10,365 nt of DNA from SLSG01 sp041690235 (GTDB lineage: Bacteria > Bacteroidota > Bacteroidia > Bacteroidales > UBA7960). The notes under the pieces are model-generated. The model had not been told where the DNA came from, ran no database searches, and saw only the letters and a program-made list of their open reading frames with translations. The position numbers and the translations under genes are program-made. Of this stretch, positions 1 to 7,832 are shown piece after piece. How positions within the stretch are numbered: position 1 is the first letter of the stretch; each line of letters opens with the position of its first letter. The DNA is taken from the NCBI GenBank assembly GCA_041690235.1, contig JAWLHS010000069.1:1-10365 (forward strand), given 5' to 3'.

Positions 1-555
1 GGGGCTCAGGGCCGGGGTGCTTTTTGCATTGACAGGGGGGAGCTGGGCCGTATCACCGATCAGGACCATCCGGCAATTTCTGCCGCTGTAGACGTATTGG
101 ATCAGATCGTCCAACAGGTTGATGCCTCCGAATAAACCTGGTGTGGTGGCTTCGGCAGCCCCCCCGATCATGGATGCCTCGTCCACAAGAAACAGGGTGT
201 CTTTGTGTTTGTTGGTTTGCAAAGCCACCTCCGTTCCTCCGTCCTGTCCCTCCTGCAAGCGATAGATTTTTTTGTGAATGGTGTAGGCCAGGCTGCCCGT
301 ATAGGACGCCATCACTTTTGCCGCCCGGCCCGTTGGCGCCAGCAGAACCGAGCCCGAACCCGCCTGGTCCAGGTACTTTACCAGGCTGCTGATGATGGTG
401 GTCTTCCCTGTTCCGGCATAACCCTTGAGCAGAAACACATTGGTTTGGCGGGTGGTATTCAAAAACAGGGCCAGCCTCCCGATCAGGTCCCGCTGATCCG
501 GGGTCGGTTCATAGGGAAAATCGCCCAGGATAATATGTTCGATGTCAAAAGCCAT
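1..555 (-). CDS. RecD/Dda-like SF1B DNA helicase (N-terminal part, cut by window edge)
   Basis: Translating the minus strand from the ATG at 555-553 gives 185 uninterrupted residues running off the left edge, so only the first RecA-like domain is visible. It has a Q-motif-like segment (TPDQRDLI, about 18-25), a Walker A loop GYAGTGKT at 45-52, motif Ia LLAPTGRAAK at 71-80, a Walker B box LVDEAS at 123-128 and motif III GDTAQLPP at 167-174. This order and wording are those of superfamily 1B 5'-3' helicases (RecD2/Dda/Pif1 type). By family, the protein should unwind DNA with ATP in the cytoplasm, in repair or replication restart. The missing part should carry motifs IV-VI and a UvrD-like C-terminal domain. 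It begins 3 bases after the tamL stop with no clear Shine-Dalgarno, which suggests translational coupling. The family call is secure; the exact role (RecD2-like or Dda-like) is not, and there is no sign of a RecBC complex here. Confidence 0.9.
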   Translation of the reverse strand, partial: MAFDIEHIILGDFPYEPTPDQRDLIGRLALFLNTTRQTNVFLLKGYAGTGKTTIISSLVKYLDQAGSGSVLLAPTGRAAKVMASYTGSLAYTIHKKIYRLQEGQDGGTEVALQTNKHKDTLFLVDEASMIGGAAEATTPGLFGGINLLDDLIQYVYSGRNCRMVLIGDTAQLPPVNAKSTPALSP

Positions 556-558
556 GCG

Positions 559-2895
559 TTAAAAGGGATAACCGATGCCCAGGTTGAAATTCCACTGGCT
601 GAAACCCGGCCAGGAATTTCTCCATTTGTTTCCCGGTTTCATAGAAGGGTCTCTGACGGGAAAGGCGGCATCCACCCGGATGATGAAAAAGTCAAAGTCG
701 AGGCGCACCCCTGCTCCGGCGCCTATGGCCAGGTCCTTATAAAACCGCCCGATTTGAAATTCTCCGCCCGGGAACTGGGGGTTCTCTTTCAAAAACCATA
801 CGTTTCCCGCATCCACAAAAAAGGCGCCCTTCCAGAATTTGTAAATGGCAAAACGGTATTCTGCGTTCGCTTCCAGTTTGATGTCCCCATACCGGTCGAA
901 CCGCACGTCCTGTGTGCCCCGGTAACTCCCCGGGCCCAGTGAATAGATCCTCCAGGCCCTTACCCCATTGGCTCCGCCCCCATAAAAGCTTTTGATAAAC
1001 GGCATGACATCTATGTTCCCGTATGGAATGCCCGCTCCCGCCAAAAAACGGAATGCCAGTGTGTTTTCCTGGTTGAATACCCGGTAATACCTCAGGTCGG
1101 CCTCCCCTTTGATGTACTGGGCAAAAGGAATATTGAACAGCCGGTGGTTCTGATTCTCATCGGCGGGCAGGTTAAACTGTTTGGCTGCAAGGTACAGTAG
1201 GTTTCCGGCGGCCTCCAGGTTCCCCCTGAAATAAATAAAGTCCACGTCCACGCCCGGCTGCTGGTTGCTGTACACGAAATTGTATTTGGTCCCGGCGATC
1301 AGATGGTCTCTGAACCTGCTTAGGATCAAAGGGTTATTGTCCGGAATCTTGGCCTGAAGCAAGGAGTCGTTAAAAATTTTAATGGAACTGATCTCCAGGG
1401 GGAAGAGGTGGTGGCGTTTCGTCGGACTCGCACTCCATTCGAAGCCATAGCTGGTGTTCAGAATATACCTGGTATAGTCTGGCCGCTGACGGTAATTGAT
1501 CCCTGCCAGGATGGTGCTTTTGGGTCTGGAGGTTTTCGACAGGCGCTCCATGGGGATGGGAAACAATAGCTTTGGAAAGTCAAAGCTGGCCTCCGCCCCC
1601 ATTTCAAGGGTGTTGAAAGGCAGGCGCTGAATCACTTCATCTTCGCTTGTTTCTCCCGATACCTCCAGGGCTCCCTTCAGGCGAAGATTGAATACTTCAG
1701 CCCCTCTGAATACATTCCGGTTAAAAAAGATGAGGTTGCCGGCGACACCCAGATTTCCTGAAGTGTTCAGCCCTTCTGCTTCTATGGTAAAGGCGTTTGA
1801 AGGAGATCTTGTCAGCTGTATTCTTGTATCCAGAAACCCCAGGGTGTCTGAGGGGGTTCCCTGGTCCGGCCGGGGGTTTTCGGAAAACTGTATATTGATA
1901 AAGCGAAAATTACGCAGACGGGACAAATAGCTGTAGGTCTGTTCCACATCGCTGATGCTGTAGTAACCTCCCTGTTCGATCAAAATATTGTTTGCCACCA
2001 CCTTGGGCCTGATGCGCAGGGGTTCGTTGTGAAGAAAAGTATACGTGGTGTGATCCCCGTTTCTGTCCATGCGAAAAACGGTGGTGTCGGAAAAGACCGT
2101 GACAGGCCTGAACGGGGAGTATTCGGGATACAGGTAAACATGGTCGATCCGGAACCGTCGGTGCCTTTCGGTGCTTAAACTGTCGGTGTCGGGGAGGCGG
2201 ACTCCCGCGGGGTCATTGATGGCCAGCTCCATGTCCAGTTGTTTGCTTGAGAGGGCACTGTCCAGGCGGAAAAAAATAAATTCCCTGGAAAAAAGGTGAA
2301 ACCCCCGGTCTTTCAGGTTTCTGGCTATCCTTTCCCTTTCTTCCTGCAGGATCTCGGTGTCGTAGCGCATGCCCGTCTCCAGAAGGGCGTTTTCCCTGTC
2401 ATCAAGGACAAACCCCTCCAGCCTGCTGTCAGGGATGGCATAGCTGATGTTGCGGATGCGATAGGGGGTATTCCCCTGCACCCTGTAGGTAACATAGGCC
2501 CGCTTGCCGCGAAAATCCACTTCTTTTTCCACCCTGGCGTTGAAGTAGCCTTTGCCTTGCATAAAGAGCTCAAATTGTTCTTTGGTGCTTTCGGCAAGGA
2601 CCGGGTCGTACAGCACGGGCGGGCGGCCAATGGTGTTCTTCATCCATCGCTTGATGCTGTTCTCACGACCCCGGTCAGCGAGCTGGTATACGTTCAGGTG
2701 AAAACGGTAGAACCCAAGGATCTTTCGGTTGGGTTTTTGCCGCACCAGTCCGCGCAGGTCATCGCTACCCAGGTGGGCGTCTTCCACTACGATTTTATTG
2801 CGTTGAAGCAGGTGGCTGTCTTCAGGAATGTTTCGTGTGGGGATACAACCAACAAGGACACTTGCCAGGATGAAAACAATGTAACGATCTCGCAT
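559..2895 (-). CDS. tamL: TamL, BamA/TamA-family outer membrane lipoprotein
   Basis: This is a 778-residue Omp85-family protein. It begins with a lipoprotein signal peptide: a charged MRDR start, a hydrophobic stretch, and a lipobox LVGC with the lipidated cysteine at 17. After that comes the family-typical start of mature TamL-like proteins (IPEDSHLL), then POTRA-like periplasmic repeats over roughly the first half, then a C-terminal beta-barrel of the bacterial surface antigen family. The barrel carries YGGGANGVRAW at about 638-648, the counterpart of the Omp85 loop-6 (V/I)RG(F/Y) motif, and ends in an aromatic beta-signal (NFNLGIGYPF). In this phylum TamL is thought to pair with TamB in moving proteins or lipids to the outer membrane; tamB is not in the visible window. 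The ATG at 2895 is chosen because it starts the lipobox signal peptide. A longer reading from a TTG at 2934 would begin inside the predicted promoter. The helicase gene follows after 3 bases. Confidence 0.88.
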   Translation of the reverse strand: MRDRYIVFILASVLVGCIPTRNIPEDSHLLQRNKIVVEDAHLGSDDLRGLVRQKPNRKILGFYRFHLNVYQLADRGRENSIKRWMKNTIGRPPVLYDPVLAESTKEQFELFMQGKGYFNARVEKEVDFRGKRAYVTYRVQGNTPYRIRNISYAIPDSRLEGFVLDDRENALLETGMRYDTEILQEERERIARNLKDRGFHLFSREFIFFRLDSALSSKQLDMELAINDPAGVRLPDTDSLSTERHRRFRIDHVYLYPEYSPFRPVTVFSDTTVFRMDRNGDHTTYTFLHNEPLRIRPKVVANNILIEQGGYYSISDVEQTYSYLSRLRNFRFINIQFSENPRPDQGTPSDTLGFLDTRIQLTRSPSNAFTIEAEGLNTSGNLGVAGNLIFFNRNVFRGAEVFNLRLKGALEVSGETSEDEVIQRLPFNTLEMGAEASFDFPKLLFPIPMERLSKTSRPKSTILAGINYRQRPDYTRYILNTSYGFEWSASPTKRHHLFPLEISSIKIFNDSLLQAKIPDNNPLILSRFRDHLIAGTKYNFVYSNQQPGVDVDFIYFRGNLEAAGNLLYLAAKQFNLPADENQNHRLFNIPFAQYIKGEADLRYYRVFNQENTLAFRFLAGAGIPYGNIDVMPFIKSFYGGGANGVRAWRIYSLGPGSYRGTQDVRFDRYGDIKLEANAEYRFAIYKFWKGAFFVDAGNVWFLKENPQFPGGEFQIGRFYKDLAIGAGAGVRLDFDFFIIRVDAAFPVRDPSMKPGNKWRNSWPGFSQWNFNLGIGYPF

Positions 2896-2931
2896 CGAAG
2901 TGCTCAGTGTAAAAAGGGGCCCTGTTTTTAA

Positions 2932-2939
2932 CAAAAATA
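2932..2939 (-). promoter_or_regulatory. Candidate tamL promoter (-7 element)
   Basis: The minus strand reads TATTTTTG here, an exact match to the Bacteroidetes -7 consensus TAnnTTTG. Transcription would begin a few bases downstream, near 2926-2928, leaving a leader of about 30 bases before the ATG at 2895. I see no convincing TTG-type -33 element 19-24 bases upstream, so the site rests on the -7 box and its position alone. Confidence 0.5.
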
Positions 2940-2980
2940 GCCATTATGTGCCGAAAAATTTGAAAAACTTTCTATCCGGC

Positions 2981-3015
2981 TTGTTTTTTTTACCCGCCAT
3001 CAATCCCTATCTTTG
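2981..3015 (+). promoter_or_regulatory. Candidate glmM promoter (TTG -33, TATCTTTG -7)
   Basis: TATCTTTG at 3008-3015 fits the Bacteroidetes -7 consensus TAnnTTTG exactly. A TTG followed by a T-run begins at 2981, giving a spacer of about 24 bases, longer than the usual 19-21 but within the range seen in the phylum. The predicted start point is near 3019-3021, so the leader before the ATG at 3034 would be only about 13-15 bases, including GAGG at 3027-3030, which lies unusually close to the start codon. Confidence 0.6.
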
Positions 3016-3033
3016 TTTTCCAAATTGAGGTAA

Positions 3034-4437
3034 ATGACCCTGATTCAGTCCATCGCCGGCATTCGTGGTACCCTTGGCGGGAAGCCGGGAGAAGGACTAA
3101 CCCCCGTTGATATTGTATTATTTACCGGCGCCTATGGCATGTGGCTCAGGCACCGCAACCAGGAGGGCCCCATCCGGGTGGTGGTGGGACGTGACGCCCG
3201 GACTTCAGGAATGATGGTGAACAACATCGTACTGGGCACCCTACAGGCCATGGGCATTGACGTTGTGGATGCCGGAATGGCCCCCACACCAACGGTAGCC
3301 ATGGGCGTGGGCTTTCACCAGGCCCATGGCGGCATCATCATTACAGCCAGTCACAATCCAAAGAACTGGAATGCACTGAAGTTCCTGAATGAAGACGGGG
3401 AAATTGTGACCGGGGAGCAGGGTCAGCAGATCGTTTCATTCATGGGTCCGGAAAAGCTCGATTTTTCTCCCGTCGAAAAATTCGGGAGCTATTCTTTTGA
3501 CGAGGGAATGCTTGAGACACATATTGAAAAAATCATTTCCCTTCCCCTGGTCGACAGGGATGCCATTGCGGCGGCAGGTTTCACCGTGGCCGTTGATGCG
3601 GTGAATTCAATTGGTGGAGTGGCTCTTCCGCTGCTGCTCGAAGCCCTTGGTGTGAAAAAGGTTATAGAGGTTTTTTGTGAGGCCGACGGACTCTTTTCCC
3701 ATAATCCTGAACCCTTGCCTGAAAACCTTGGGGAATTATCGGAAACCGTCAGGCAGAACAAAGTCCATGTGGGTTTTGCCGTGGATCCCGATGTGGATCG
3801 CCTGGCCATTATTTGTGAGGACGGGGAGTTCTTCGGTGAAGAATATACACTGGTTTCCGTTGCCGACTATGTATTGTCCAGAACCCCCGGAAGCACCGTC
3901 AGTAATCTGTCATCCACCCTCGCCCTGAAAGACCTTACCGAATCATTTGGCTGCCGGTATTATTCTTCGGCAGTGGGCGAGGTCAATGTGGTTGAAATGA
4001 TGAAAAAAACCAATGCAGTGATCGGGGGAGAGGGCAATGGGGGCGTCATTTACCCGCCCCTGCATTATGGTCGTGATGCCCTCCTGGGAGCCGCCCTTTT
4101 TCTCACCCACCTGGCCAAATTCGGAAAATCCTGTACCGCACTCCGGAAGAAGTATCCCGAGTATGTTATTTCCAAAAACAAGGTGGAGCTACCATCCGAC
4201 ATTGACATGCAGCTGGTCTTTGACAAGATCGCGGCCAAATACGAAAAGCAGCCCAGAGACCATACCGATGGGATTAAAATATGCTTCGACAAGGAGTGGG
4301 TTCACCTGCGGCGGTCTAATACCGAGCCGATTATCCGCATCTATGCCGAAAGTGACCATCCGGTGAAAGCCGAGAACCTTGCCGAGAAAATTAAACTTGA
4401 CATCAGGGAACTGCTCAGGGGGGAGCCGGAAGACTAA
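3034..4437 (+). CDS. glmM: Phosphohexomutase, probably phosphoglucosamine mutase GlmM
   Basis: The 467-residue protein has the full set of alpha-D-phosphohexomutase sites: the phosphoserine loop TASHNP with the catalytic serine at 106, the metal-binding loop DPDVDR at 251-256, the sugar-binding loop GGEGNGG at 331-337 and the phosphate-binding loop RRSNTEP at 426-432. Enzymes of this family shift phosphate between C6 and C1 of a hexose phosphate. GlmM makes glucosamine-1-phosphate for UDP-GlcNAc and so for peptidoglycan. The N-terminus (SIAGIRGTLGG) and length resemble proteins annotated as GlmM across the Bacteroidota, hence the name. However, the sugar loop is GEGNGG, as I recall from archaeal phosphohexomutases, rather than the GEQSGH of E. 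coli GlmM, and the phosphate loop has SNTEP as in several phosphomannomutases. A phosphomannomutase or phosphoglucomutase activity therefore remains possible. Its stop overlaps the end of the convergent mfd by 4 bases. Confidence 0.85.
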   Translation: MTLIQSIAGIRGTLGGKPGEGLTPVDIVLFTGAYGMWLRHRNQEGPIRVVVGRDARTSGMMVNNIVLGTLQAMGIDVVDAGMAPTPTVAMGVGFHQAHGGIIITASHNPKNWNALKFLNEDGEIVTGEQGQQIVSFMGPEKLDFSPVEKFGSYSFDEGMLETHIEKIISLPLVDRDAIAAAGFTVAVDAVNSIGGVALPLLLEALGVKKVIEVFCEADGLFSHNPEPLPENLGELSETVRQNKVHVGFAVDPDVDRLAIICEDGEFFGEEYTLVSVADYVLSRTPGSTVSNLSSTLALKDLTESFGCRYYSSAVGEVNVVEMMKKTNAVIGGEGNGGVIYPPLHYGRDALLGAALFLTHLAKFGKSCTALRKKYPEYVISKNKVELPSDIDMQLVFDKIAAKYEKQPRDHTDGIKICFDKEWVHLRRSNTEPIIRIYAESDHPVKAENLAEKIKLDIRELLRGEPED

Positions 4438-7400
4438 GGAAGGTTTTTGGCTTGCTTGATATCGCGGATGATCTCAAGGGCCTTTTCGATTCCCCTGACC
4501 GGTTCGATGCTCAGGCTGAGTTTGTTTGCGGTTTCTTTCAGGGCGCAGGTTTTGTGATGACTTTGGGCAAAAGCCAGTACCTTGCTGAACATCTCCGTCT
4601 GGAAATACCGGGATTCCTGATCCTGTGGGAAGTACCCGATGAATTTTCCGGATTTAAGGATGATTTTTTCAAAACCCGCTTCCCGGGCTTCCCGCCTGAG
4701 TCTGACGGCCTGAAGCAAGCCCTTTGTTTGCGCCGGAAGGGGGCCGAACCTGTCCGACAATTGATCGGCAAACCGGATCAGCTGTTCTTCCTGGCTGATA
4801 CCGTCCAACTCCTTATACAGGTTTAAGCGTTCCTGAATGTTGTTCACGTAGTCGTTGGGAATCATCAGCTCCAGGTCTGTCTCTAGCTGACATTCACCCA
4901 CGGGGAATTGGTCGGTCTCGCTCTGCAGGGTCCTGAATTCTTTTTCACGAAGCTCTGTCATGGCCTCGTGGAGTATTTTCTGATACATTTCGAAACCAAT
5001 CTCTGCGATAAAGCCACTTTGCTCTGCCCCCAGAATATTCCCGGCTCCACGGATGTCCAGATCACGCATGGCAATGTTGAATCCACTGCCCAGGTCAGAG
5101 AATTCCTCAATGGCCCTCAGTCGTTTGCGTGCATCGTTGGTCAGGGTGCTCATGGGCGGGGTAAGCAGGTAGCAGAATGCCTTCTTGTTGGTCCGGCCAA
5201 CCCGTCCCCTCATCTGGTGCAGGTCACTCAAGCCGAAATGGTGGGCGTTGTTGATGATGATTGTATTTGCATTGGGAATGTCCAGTCCCGATTCAATAAT
5301 GGTGGTTGAAACCAAGACATCGTAATCGCCCTGAATAAAGCCAACCATGATCTTTTCCAATTTGGTCCCGTCCAGTTGTCCGTGGCCGACGGCTATAGTC
5401 AGATCGGGGCATAAGCGCTGAATGATCGCTGCAATTTCGGGCAGGTTCTGCACCCGGTTGTGCACGAAGAACACCTGGCCACCCCTGGCGATCTCCTGCA
5501 TAATGGCGTCCCTGATCAGGTTCTCGTTGAACACATGGAGCTCGGTAAGGATGGGATAGCGGTTAAGCGGCGGGGTGTTGATCAGGGAGAGGTCCCTGGC
5601 CCCCATGAGCGAAAATTGCAGGGTGCGGGGAATCGGGGTGGCGGTCAGGGTCAGGGTATCTACATTGGTTTTTAACTGTTTGAGCCGTTCTTTCGCACCC
5701 ACCCCGAATTTCTGCTCCTCATCAACGATGAGGAGCCCGAGGTCTTTAAACCGGACATCCTTGCTCAACAGCCTGTGGGTCCCGATCAAAATGTCCAGTT
5801 TGCCTTCCTTCAGGCGCCTGAAGGTTTCGTTTTTCTCCTTTTCACTTCTGAACCTGCTGACGTAGTCTACCGTGCACGGAAAGTCTTTCAGACGGTCCGA
5901 GAAGGTATAAAAGTGCTGGAGGGCAAGGATGGTGGTTGGTACAAGCACGGCCACCTGCCTGGAATCGGTCACCGCCTTGAATGCCGCCCGGATGGCCACT
6001 TCCGTTTTGCCAAACCCCACATCCCCGCAGATGAGCCGGTCCATCGGGTGGGGTGCTTCCATATCCGCTTTTACGTCGGCGGTCGACTTCTCCTGGTCGG
6101 GCGTGTCCTGGAAAACAAAGGAAGCCTCGAGTTCGTTCTGCAAATAGGTGTCGGGTGAGAAGGGAAATCCCGGACTCGATTTGCGTTTTGCATAGAGGGA
6201 TATCAAATCCTTTGCAATATCCTTCAGCTTTTTCTTGGTTTTGTTTTTGAGGTTGCTCCAGGTATTGGATCCCAGGCGGTGGAGTGATGGAGCGGTCCCT
6301 TCCTTGCCGATGTACTTTGAGATCCGGTGCAGGGAATGAATACTGATGTATAAAATATCATTGTCTTTATAAATCAGGCGAATGGCCTCCTGCTGCCTTC
6401 CATTGACCTCTATGTGTTCCAGTCCGCTGAACACCCCTATCCCATGGTCGATGTGGGTAATGTAATCCCCCTTCTTCAAGTCATACAGGTCCTTGATGCT
6501 GAGGGCCTGCTTGCCCGGGAATTTATCCCGTATCCGGAACCGGTGATACCTTTCGAATATTTGATGATCCGTATAGCAGGCCAGCCCATTTCCCTGGTCA
6601 ATAAATCCTTCATGTAGGCCGAGCAACAATGCATCGTATTCGAACCTTATTTTGGAGTCCTCCCCCTGATGCAGGGTTTCAAAAATGGAATGGATGCGCT
6701 CGAGCTGGTGGGGGTTGTCAGACAGGATGATGTTCCTGATTTTATTCCGGGCGTTTTTTTCCAGGTTTTGAATCAGGAGCTCAAAGTTTTTATTGAAAGA
6801 GGGTTGGGGACTAAACTGCAGTTGCAGGAGTTTGTCCGGACCAGTGGCAAAAAAAGCTTTACGGAATTCAACCAGCCTGGCGCCGGCCATGGCCTCCATG
6901 AATTCACCGCCGTTGATGAACCGATCCGGATCACCGGCCCTTTCATGCCCTTCTTCTATCCTGTCCCGTGTTAGCAGGGTATCGTCCATCCACACCAGGG
7001 TGTTGCCGGGCATGGAGTGTAGCAAAAATTCCCTCTTTTCATTGGTCTGTGACACCTGCTGGATATCCGGCAAAATGCCGGCCTTTTCCTGCATCTTGAT
7101 GGAAAGCTGGGTCTCTGGATTGTAAGAGCGCAAACTCTCCACCCGCCCTGCCATGATCTCAATGCGGTAGGGGTAGTCGTTCGAAAAAGAAAAAACGTCC
7201 ACAATCCCTCCCCGTATCGAGAATGTGCCGGGCTCTACCACAAAATCGGTCTGCTCAAACCCATAGTCCAGGAACACTTCCAGCAAAAAATCGACGGATA
7301 ACGAATCACCCTGGTGGATGTGAACCATTTTCTTTTTCACCTCTTTCCCCAATACAACCTTTTCGCAGAGTGCTTCGGGATAACTGACAATCAGGTTCCC

Positions 7401-7775
7401 TGACCTGTCCGAAGCCAGGCGGTGCACCACCTCCGTCCTGAACAGGACATTCGCATTGTCGGGGTTCTTGAAATCATAGGGTTTTTTGTGGGAGGAAGGG
7501 AAAAGGAAAATGCGCCGGTCTTCAAAGCTTTTGTCATTTTCGCCCAGCAGGTTTTCCAGGTCGTTAAAGAAATACGCGGCCGATTCGTGGTCGGTCAATA
7601 CAAAGAGGGCTGACTTCTTGACTGCATTTAGCACACAGGCTGCCAGCACAGCCGCTCCCGACCCGGCCAGTCCGCCGATCCCCATCGCCCCGGGCCCGGT
7701 CTGCCGGGAAAACTGCACAAGTTCCCGAACCGCCTCAGTATCTGAGAAACGCTCTAAAAAAGTCTGGACTTTCAA
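4434..7775 (-). CDS. mfd: Transcription-repair coupling factor Mfd
   Basis: The protein has 1113 residues, close to the 1148 of E. coli Mfd, and appears complete. Mfd pushes stalled RNA polymerase off damaged DNA and recruits UvrA for nucleotide excision repair. Domains in order: a UvrB-like N-terminal module (EPGTFSIRGGIVDVFS at about 181-196) whose nucleotide loop is degenerate (GLAGSGAA near 35-42); a CarD-like RNA polymerase interaction domain around 428-490 (KKGDYITHIDHGIGVFSG); then the translocase motor with Walker A GDVGFGKT at about 584-591, Walker B DEEQ at 685-688, TATPIPRTL, and motif VI QMRGRVGR at 854-861; and last the TRCF C-terminal domain (NDYVNNIQERLNLYKEL), which in known Mfd masks the UvrA-binding surface. 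The start is TTG at 7775: an in-frame TAA lies five codons upstream with no ATG between, and the next ATG (residue 31) would cut into the N-terminal module. It follows fbp by 57 bases and has its own promoter. Confidence 0.97.
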   Translation of the reverse strand: MKVQTFLERFSDTEAVRELVQFSRQTGPGAMGIGGLAGSGAAVLAACVLNAVKKSALFVLTDHESAAYFFNDLENLLGENDKSFEDRRIFLFPSSHKKPYDFKNPDNANVLFRTEVVHRLASDRSGNLIVSYPEALCEKVVLGKEVKKKMVHIHQGDSLSVDFLLEVFLDYGFEQTDFVVEPGTFSIRGGIVDVFSFSNDYPYRIEIMAGRVESLRSYNPETQLSIKMQEKAGILPDIQQVSQTNEKREFLLHSMPGNTLVWMDDTLLTRDRIEEGHERAGDPDRFINGGEFMEAMAGARLVEFRKAFFATGPDKLLQLQFSPQPSFNKNFELLIQNLEKNARNKIRNIILSDNPHQLERIHSIFETLHQGEDSKIRFEYDALLLGLHEGFIDQGNGLACYTDHQIFERYHRFRIRDKFPGKQALSIKDLYDLKKGDYITHIDHGIGVFSGLEHIEVNGRQQEAIRLIYKDNDILYISIHSLHRISKYIGKEGTAPSLHRLGSNTWSNLKNKTKKKLKDIAKDLISLYAKRKSSPGFPFSPDTYLQNELEASFVFQDTPDQEKSTADVKADMEAPHPMDRLICGDVGFGKTEVAIRAAFKAVTDSRQVAVLVPTTILALQHFYTFSDRLKDFPCTVDYVSRFRSEKEKNETFRRLKEGKLDILIGTHRLLSKDVRFKDLGLLIVDEEQKFGVGAKERLKQLKTNVDTLTLTATPIPRTLQFSLMGARDLSLINTPPLNRYPILTELHVFNENLIRDAIMQEIARGGQVFFVHNRVQNLPEIAAIIQRLCPDLTIAVGHGQLDGTKLEKIMVGFIQGDYDVLVSTTIIESGLDIPNANTIIINNAHHFGLSDLHQMRGRVGRTNKKAFCYLLTPPMSTLTNDARKRLRAIEEFSDLGSGFNIAMRDLDIRGAGNILGAEQSGFIAEIGFEMYQKILHEAMTELREKEFRTLQSETDQFPVGECQLETDLELMIPNDYVNNIQERLNLYKELDGISQEEQLIRFADQLSDRFGPLPAQTKGLLQAVRLRREAREAGFEKIILKSGKFIGYFPQDQESRYFQTEMFSKVLAFAQSHHKTCALKETANKLSLSIEPVRGIEKALEIIRDIKQAKNLP

Positions 7776-7800
7776 AAAAGGATGTGGTTAAACGAATAGG

Positions 7801-7832
7801 CAAAGATATTCAAAGAATGGCGTCCGGCAAAA
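7801..7832 (-). promoter_or_regulatory. mfd promoter (TTTTG-N19-TATCTTTG)
   Basis: Read on the minus strand, TTTTG at 7832-7828 is followed by exactly 19 bases and then TATCTTTG at 7808-7801. Both boxes and the spacing match the primary sigma factor consensus of Bacteroidetes (TTTG-N19-TAnnTTTG). The upstream box touches the TGA stop of fbp (7835-7833). Transcription would start near 7795-7797, about 20 bases before the TTG start codon of mfd, which supports that start and means mfd need not depend on read-through from fbp. Confidence 0.7.

Noticed and set aside
205..942. Long plus-strand open frame of 245 codons across the helicase and tamL ends
   Set aside because: It runs antisense to two clearly homologous genes, and its translation has no recognisable domain; it reflects the composition of the genes on the other strand.
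2296..2931. Plus-strand open frame of 211 codons antisense to the start of tamL
   Set aside because: It has no motif, and it lies opposite the signal peptide and POTRA region of tamL, which has strong family features.
2896..2934. N-terminal extension of tamL from a TTG at 2934
   Set aside because: It would put 13 residues before the lipoprotein signal peptide, and its start codon lies inside the predicted -7 box.
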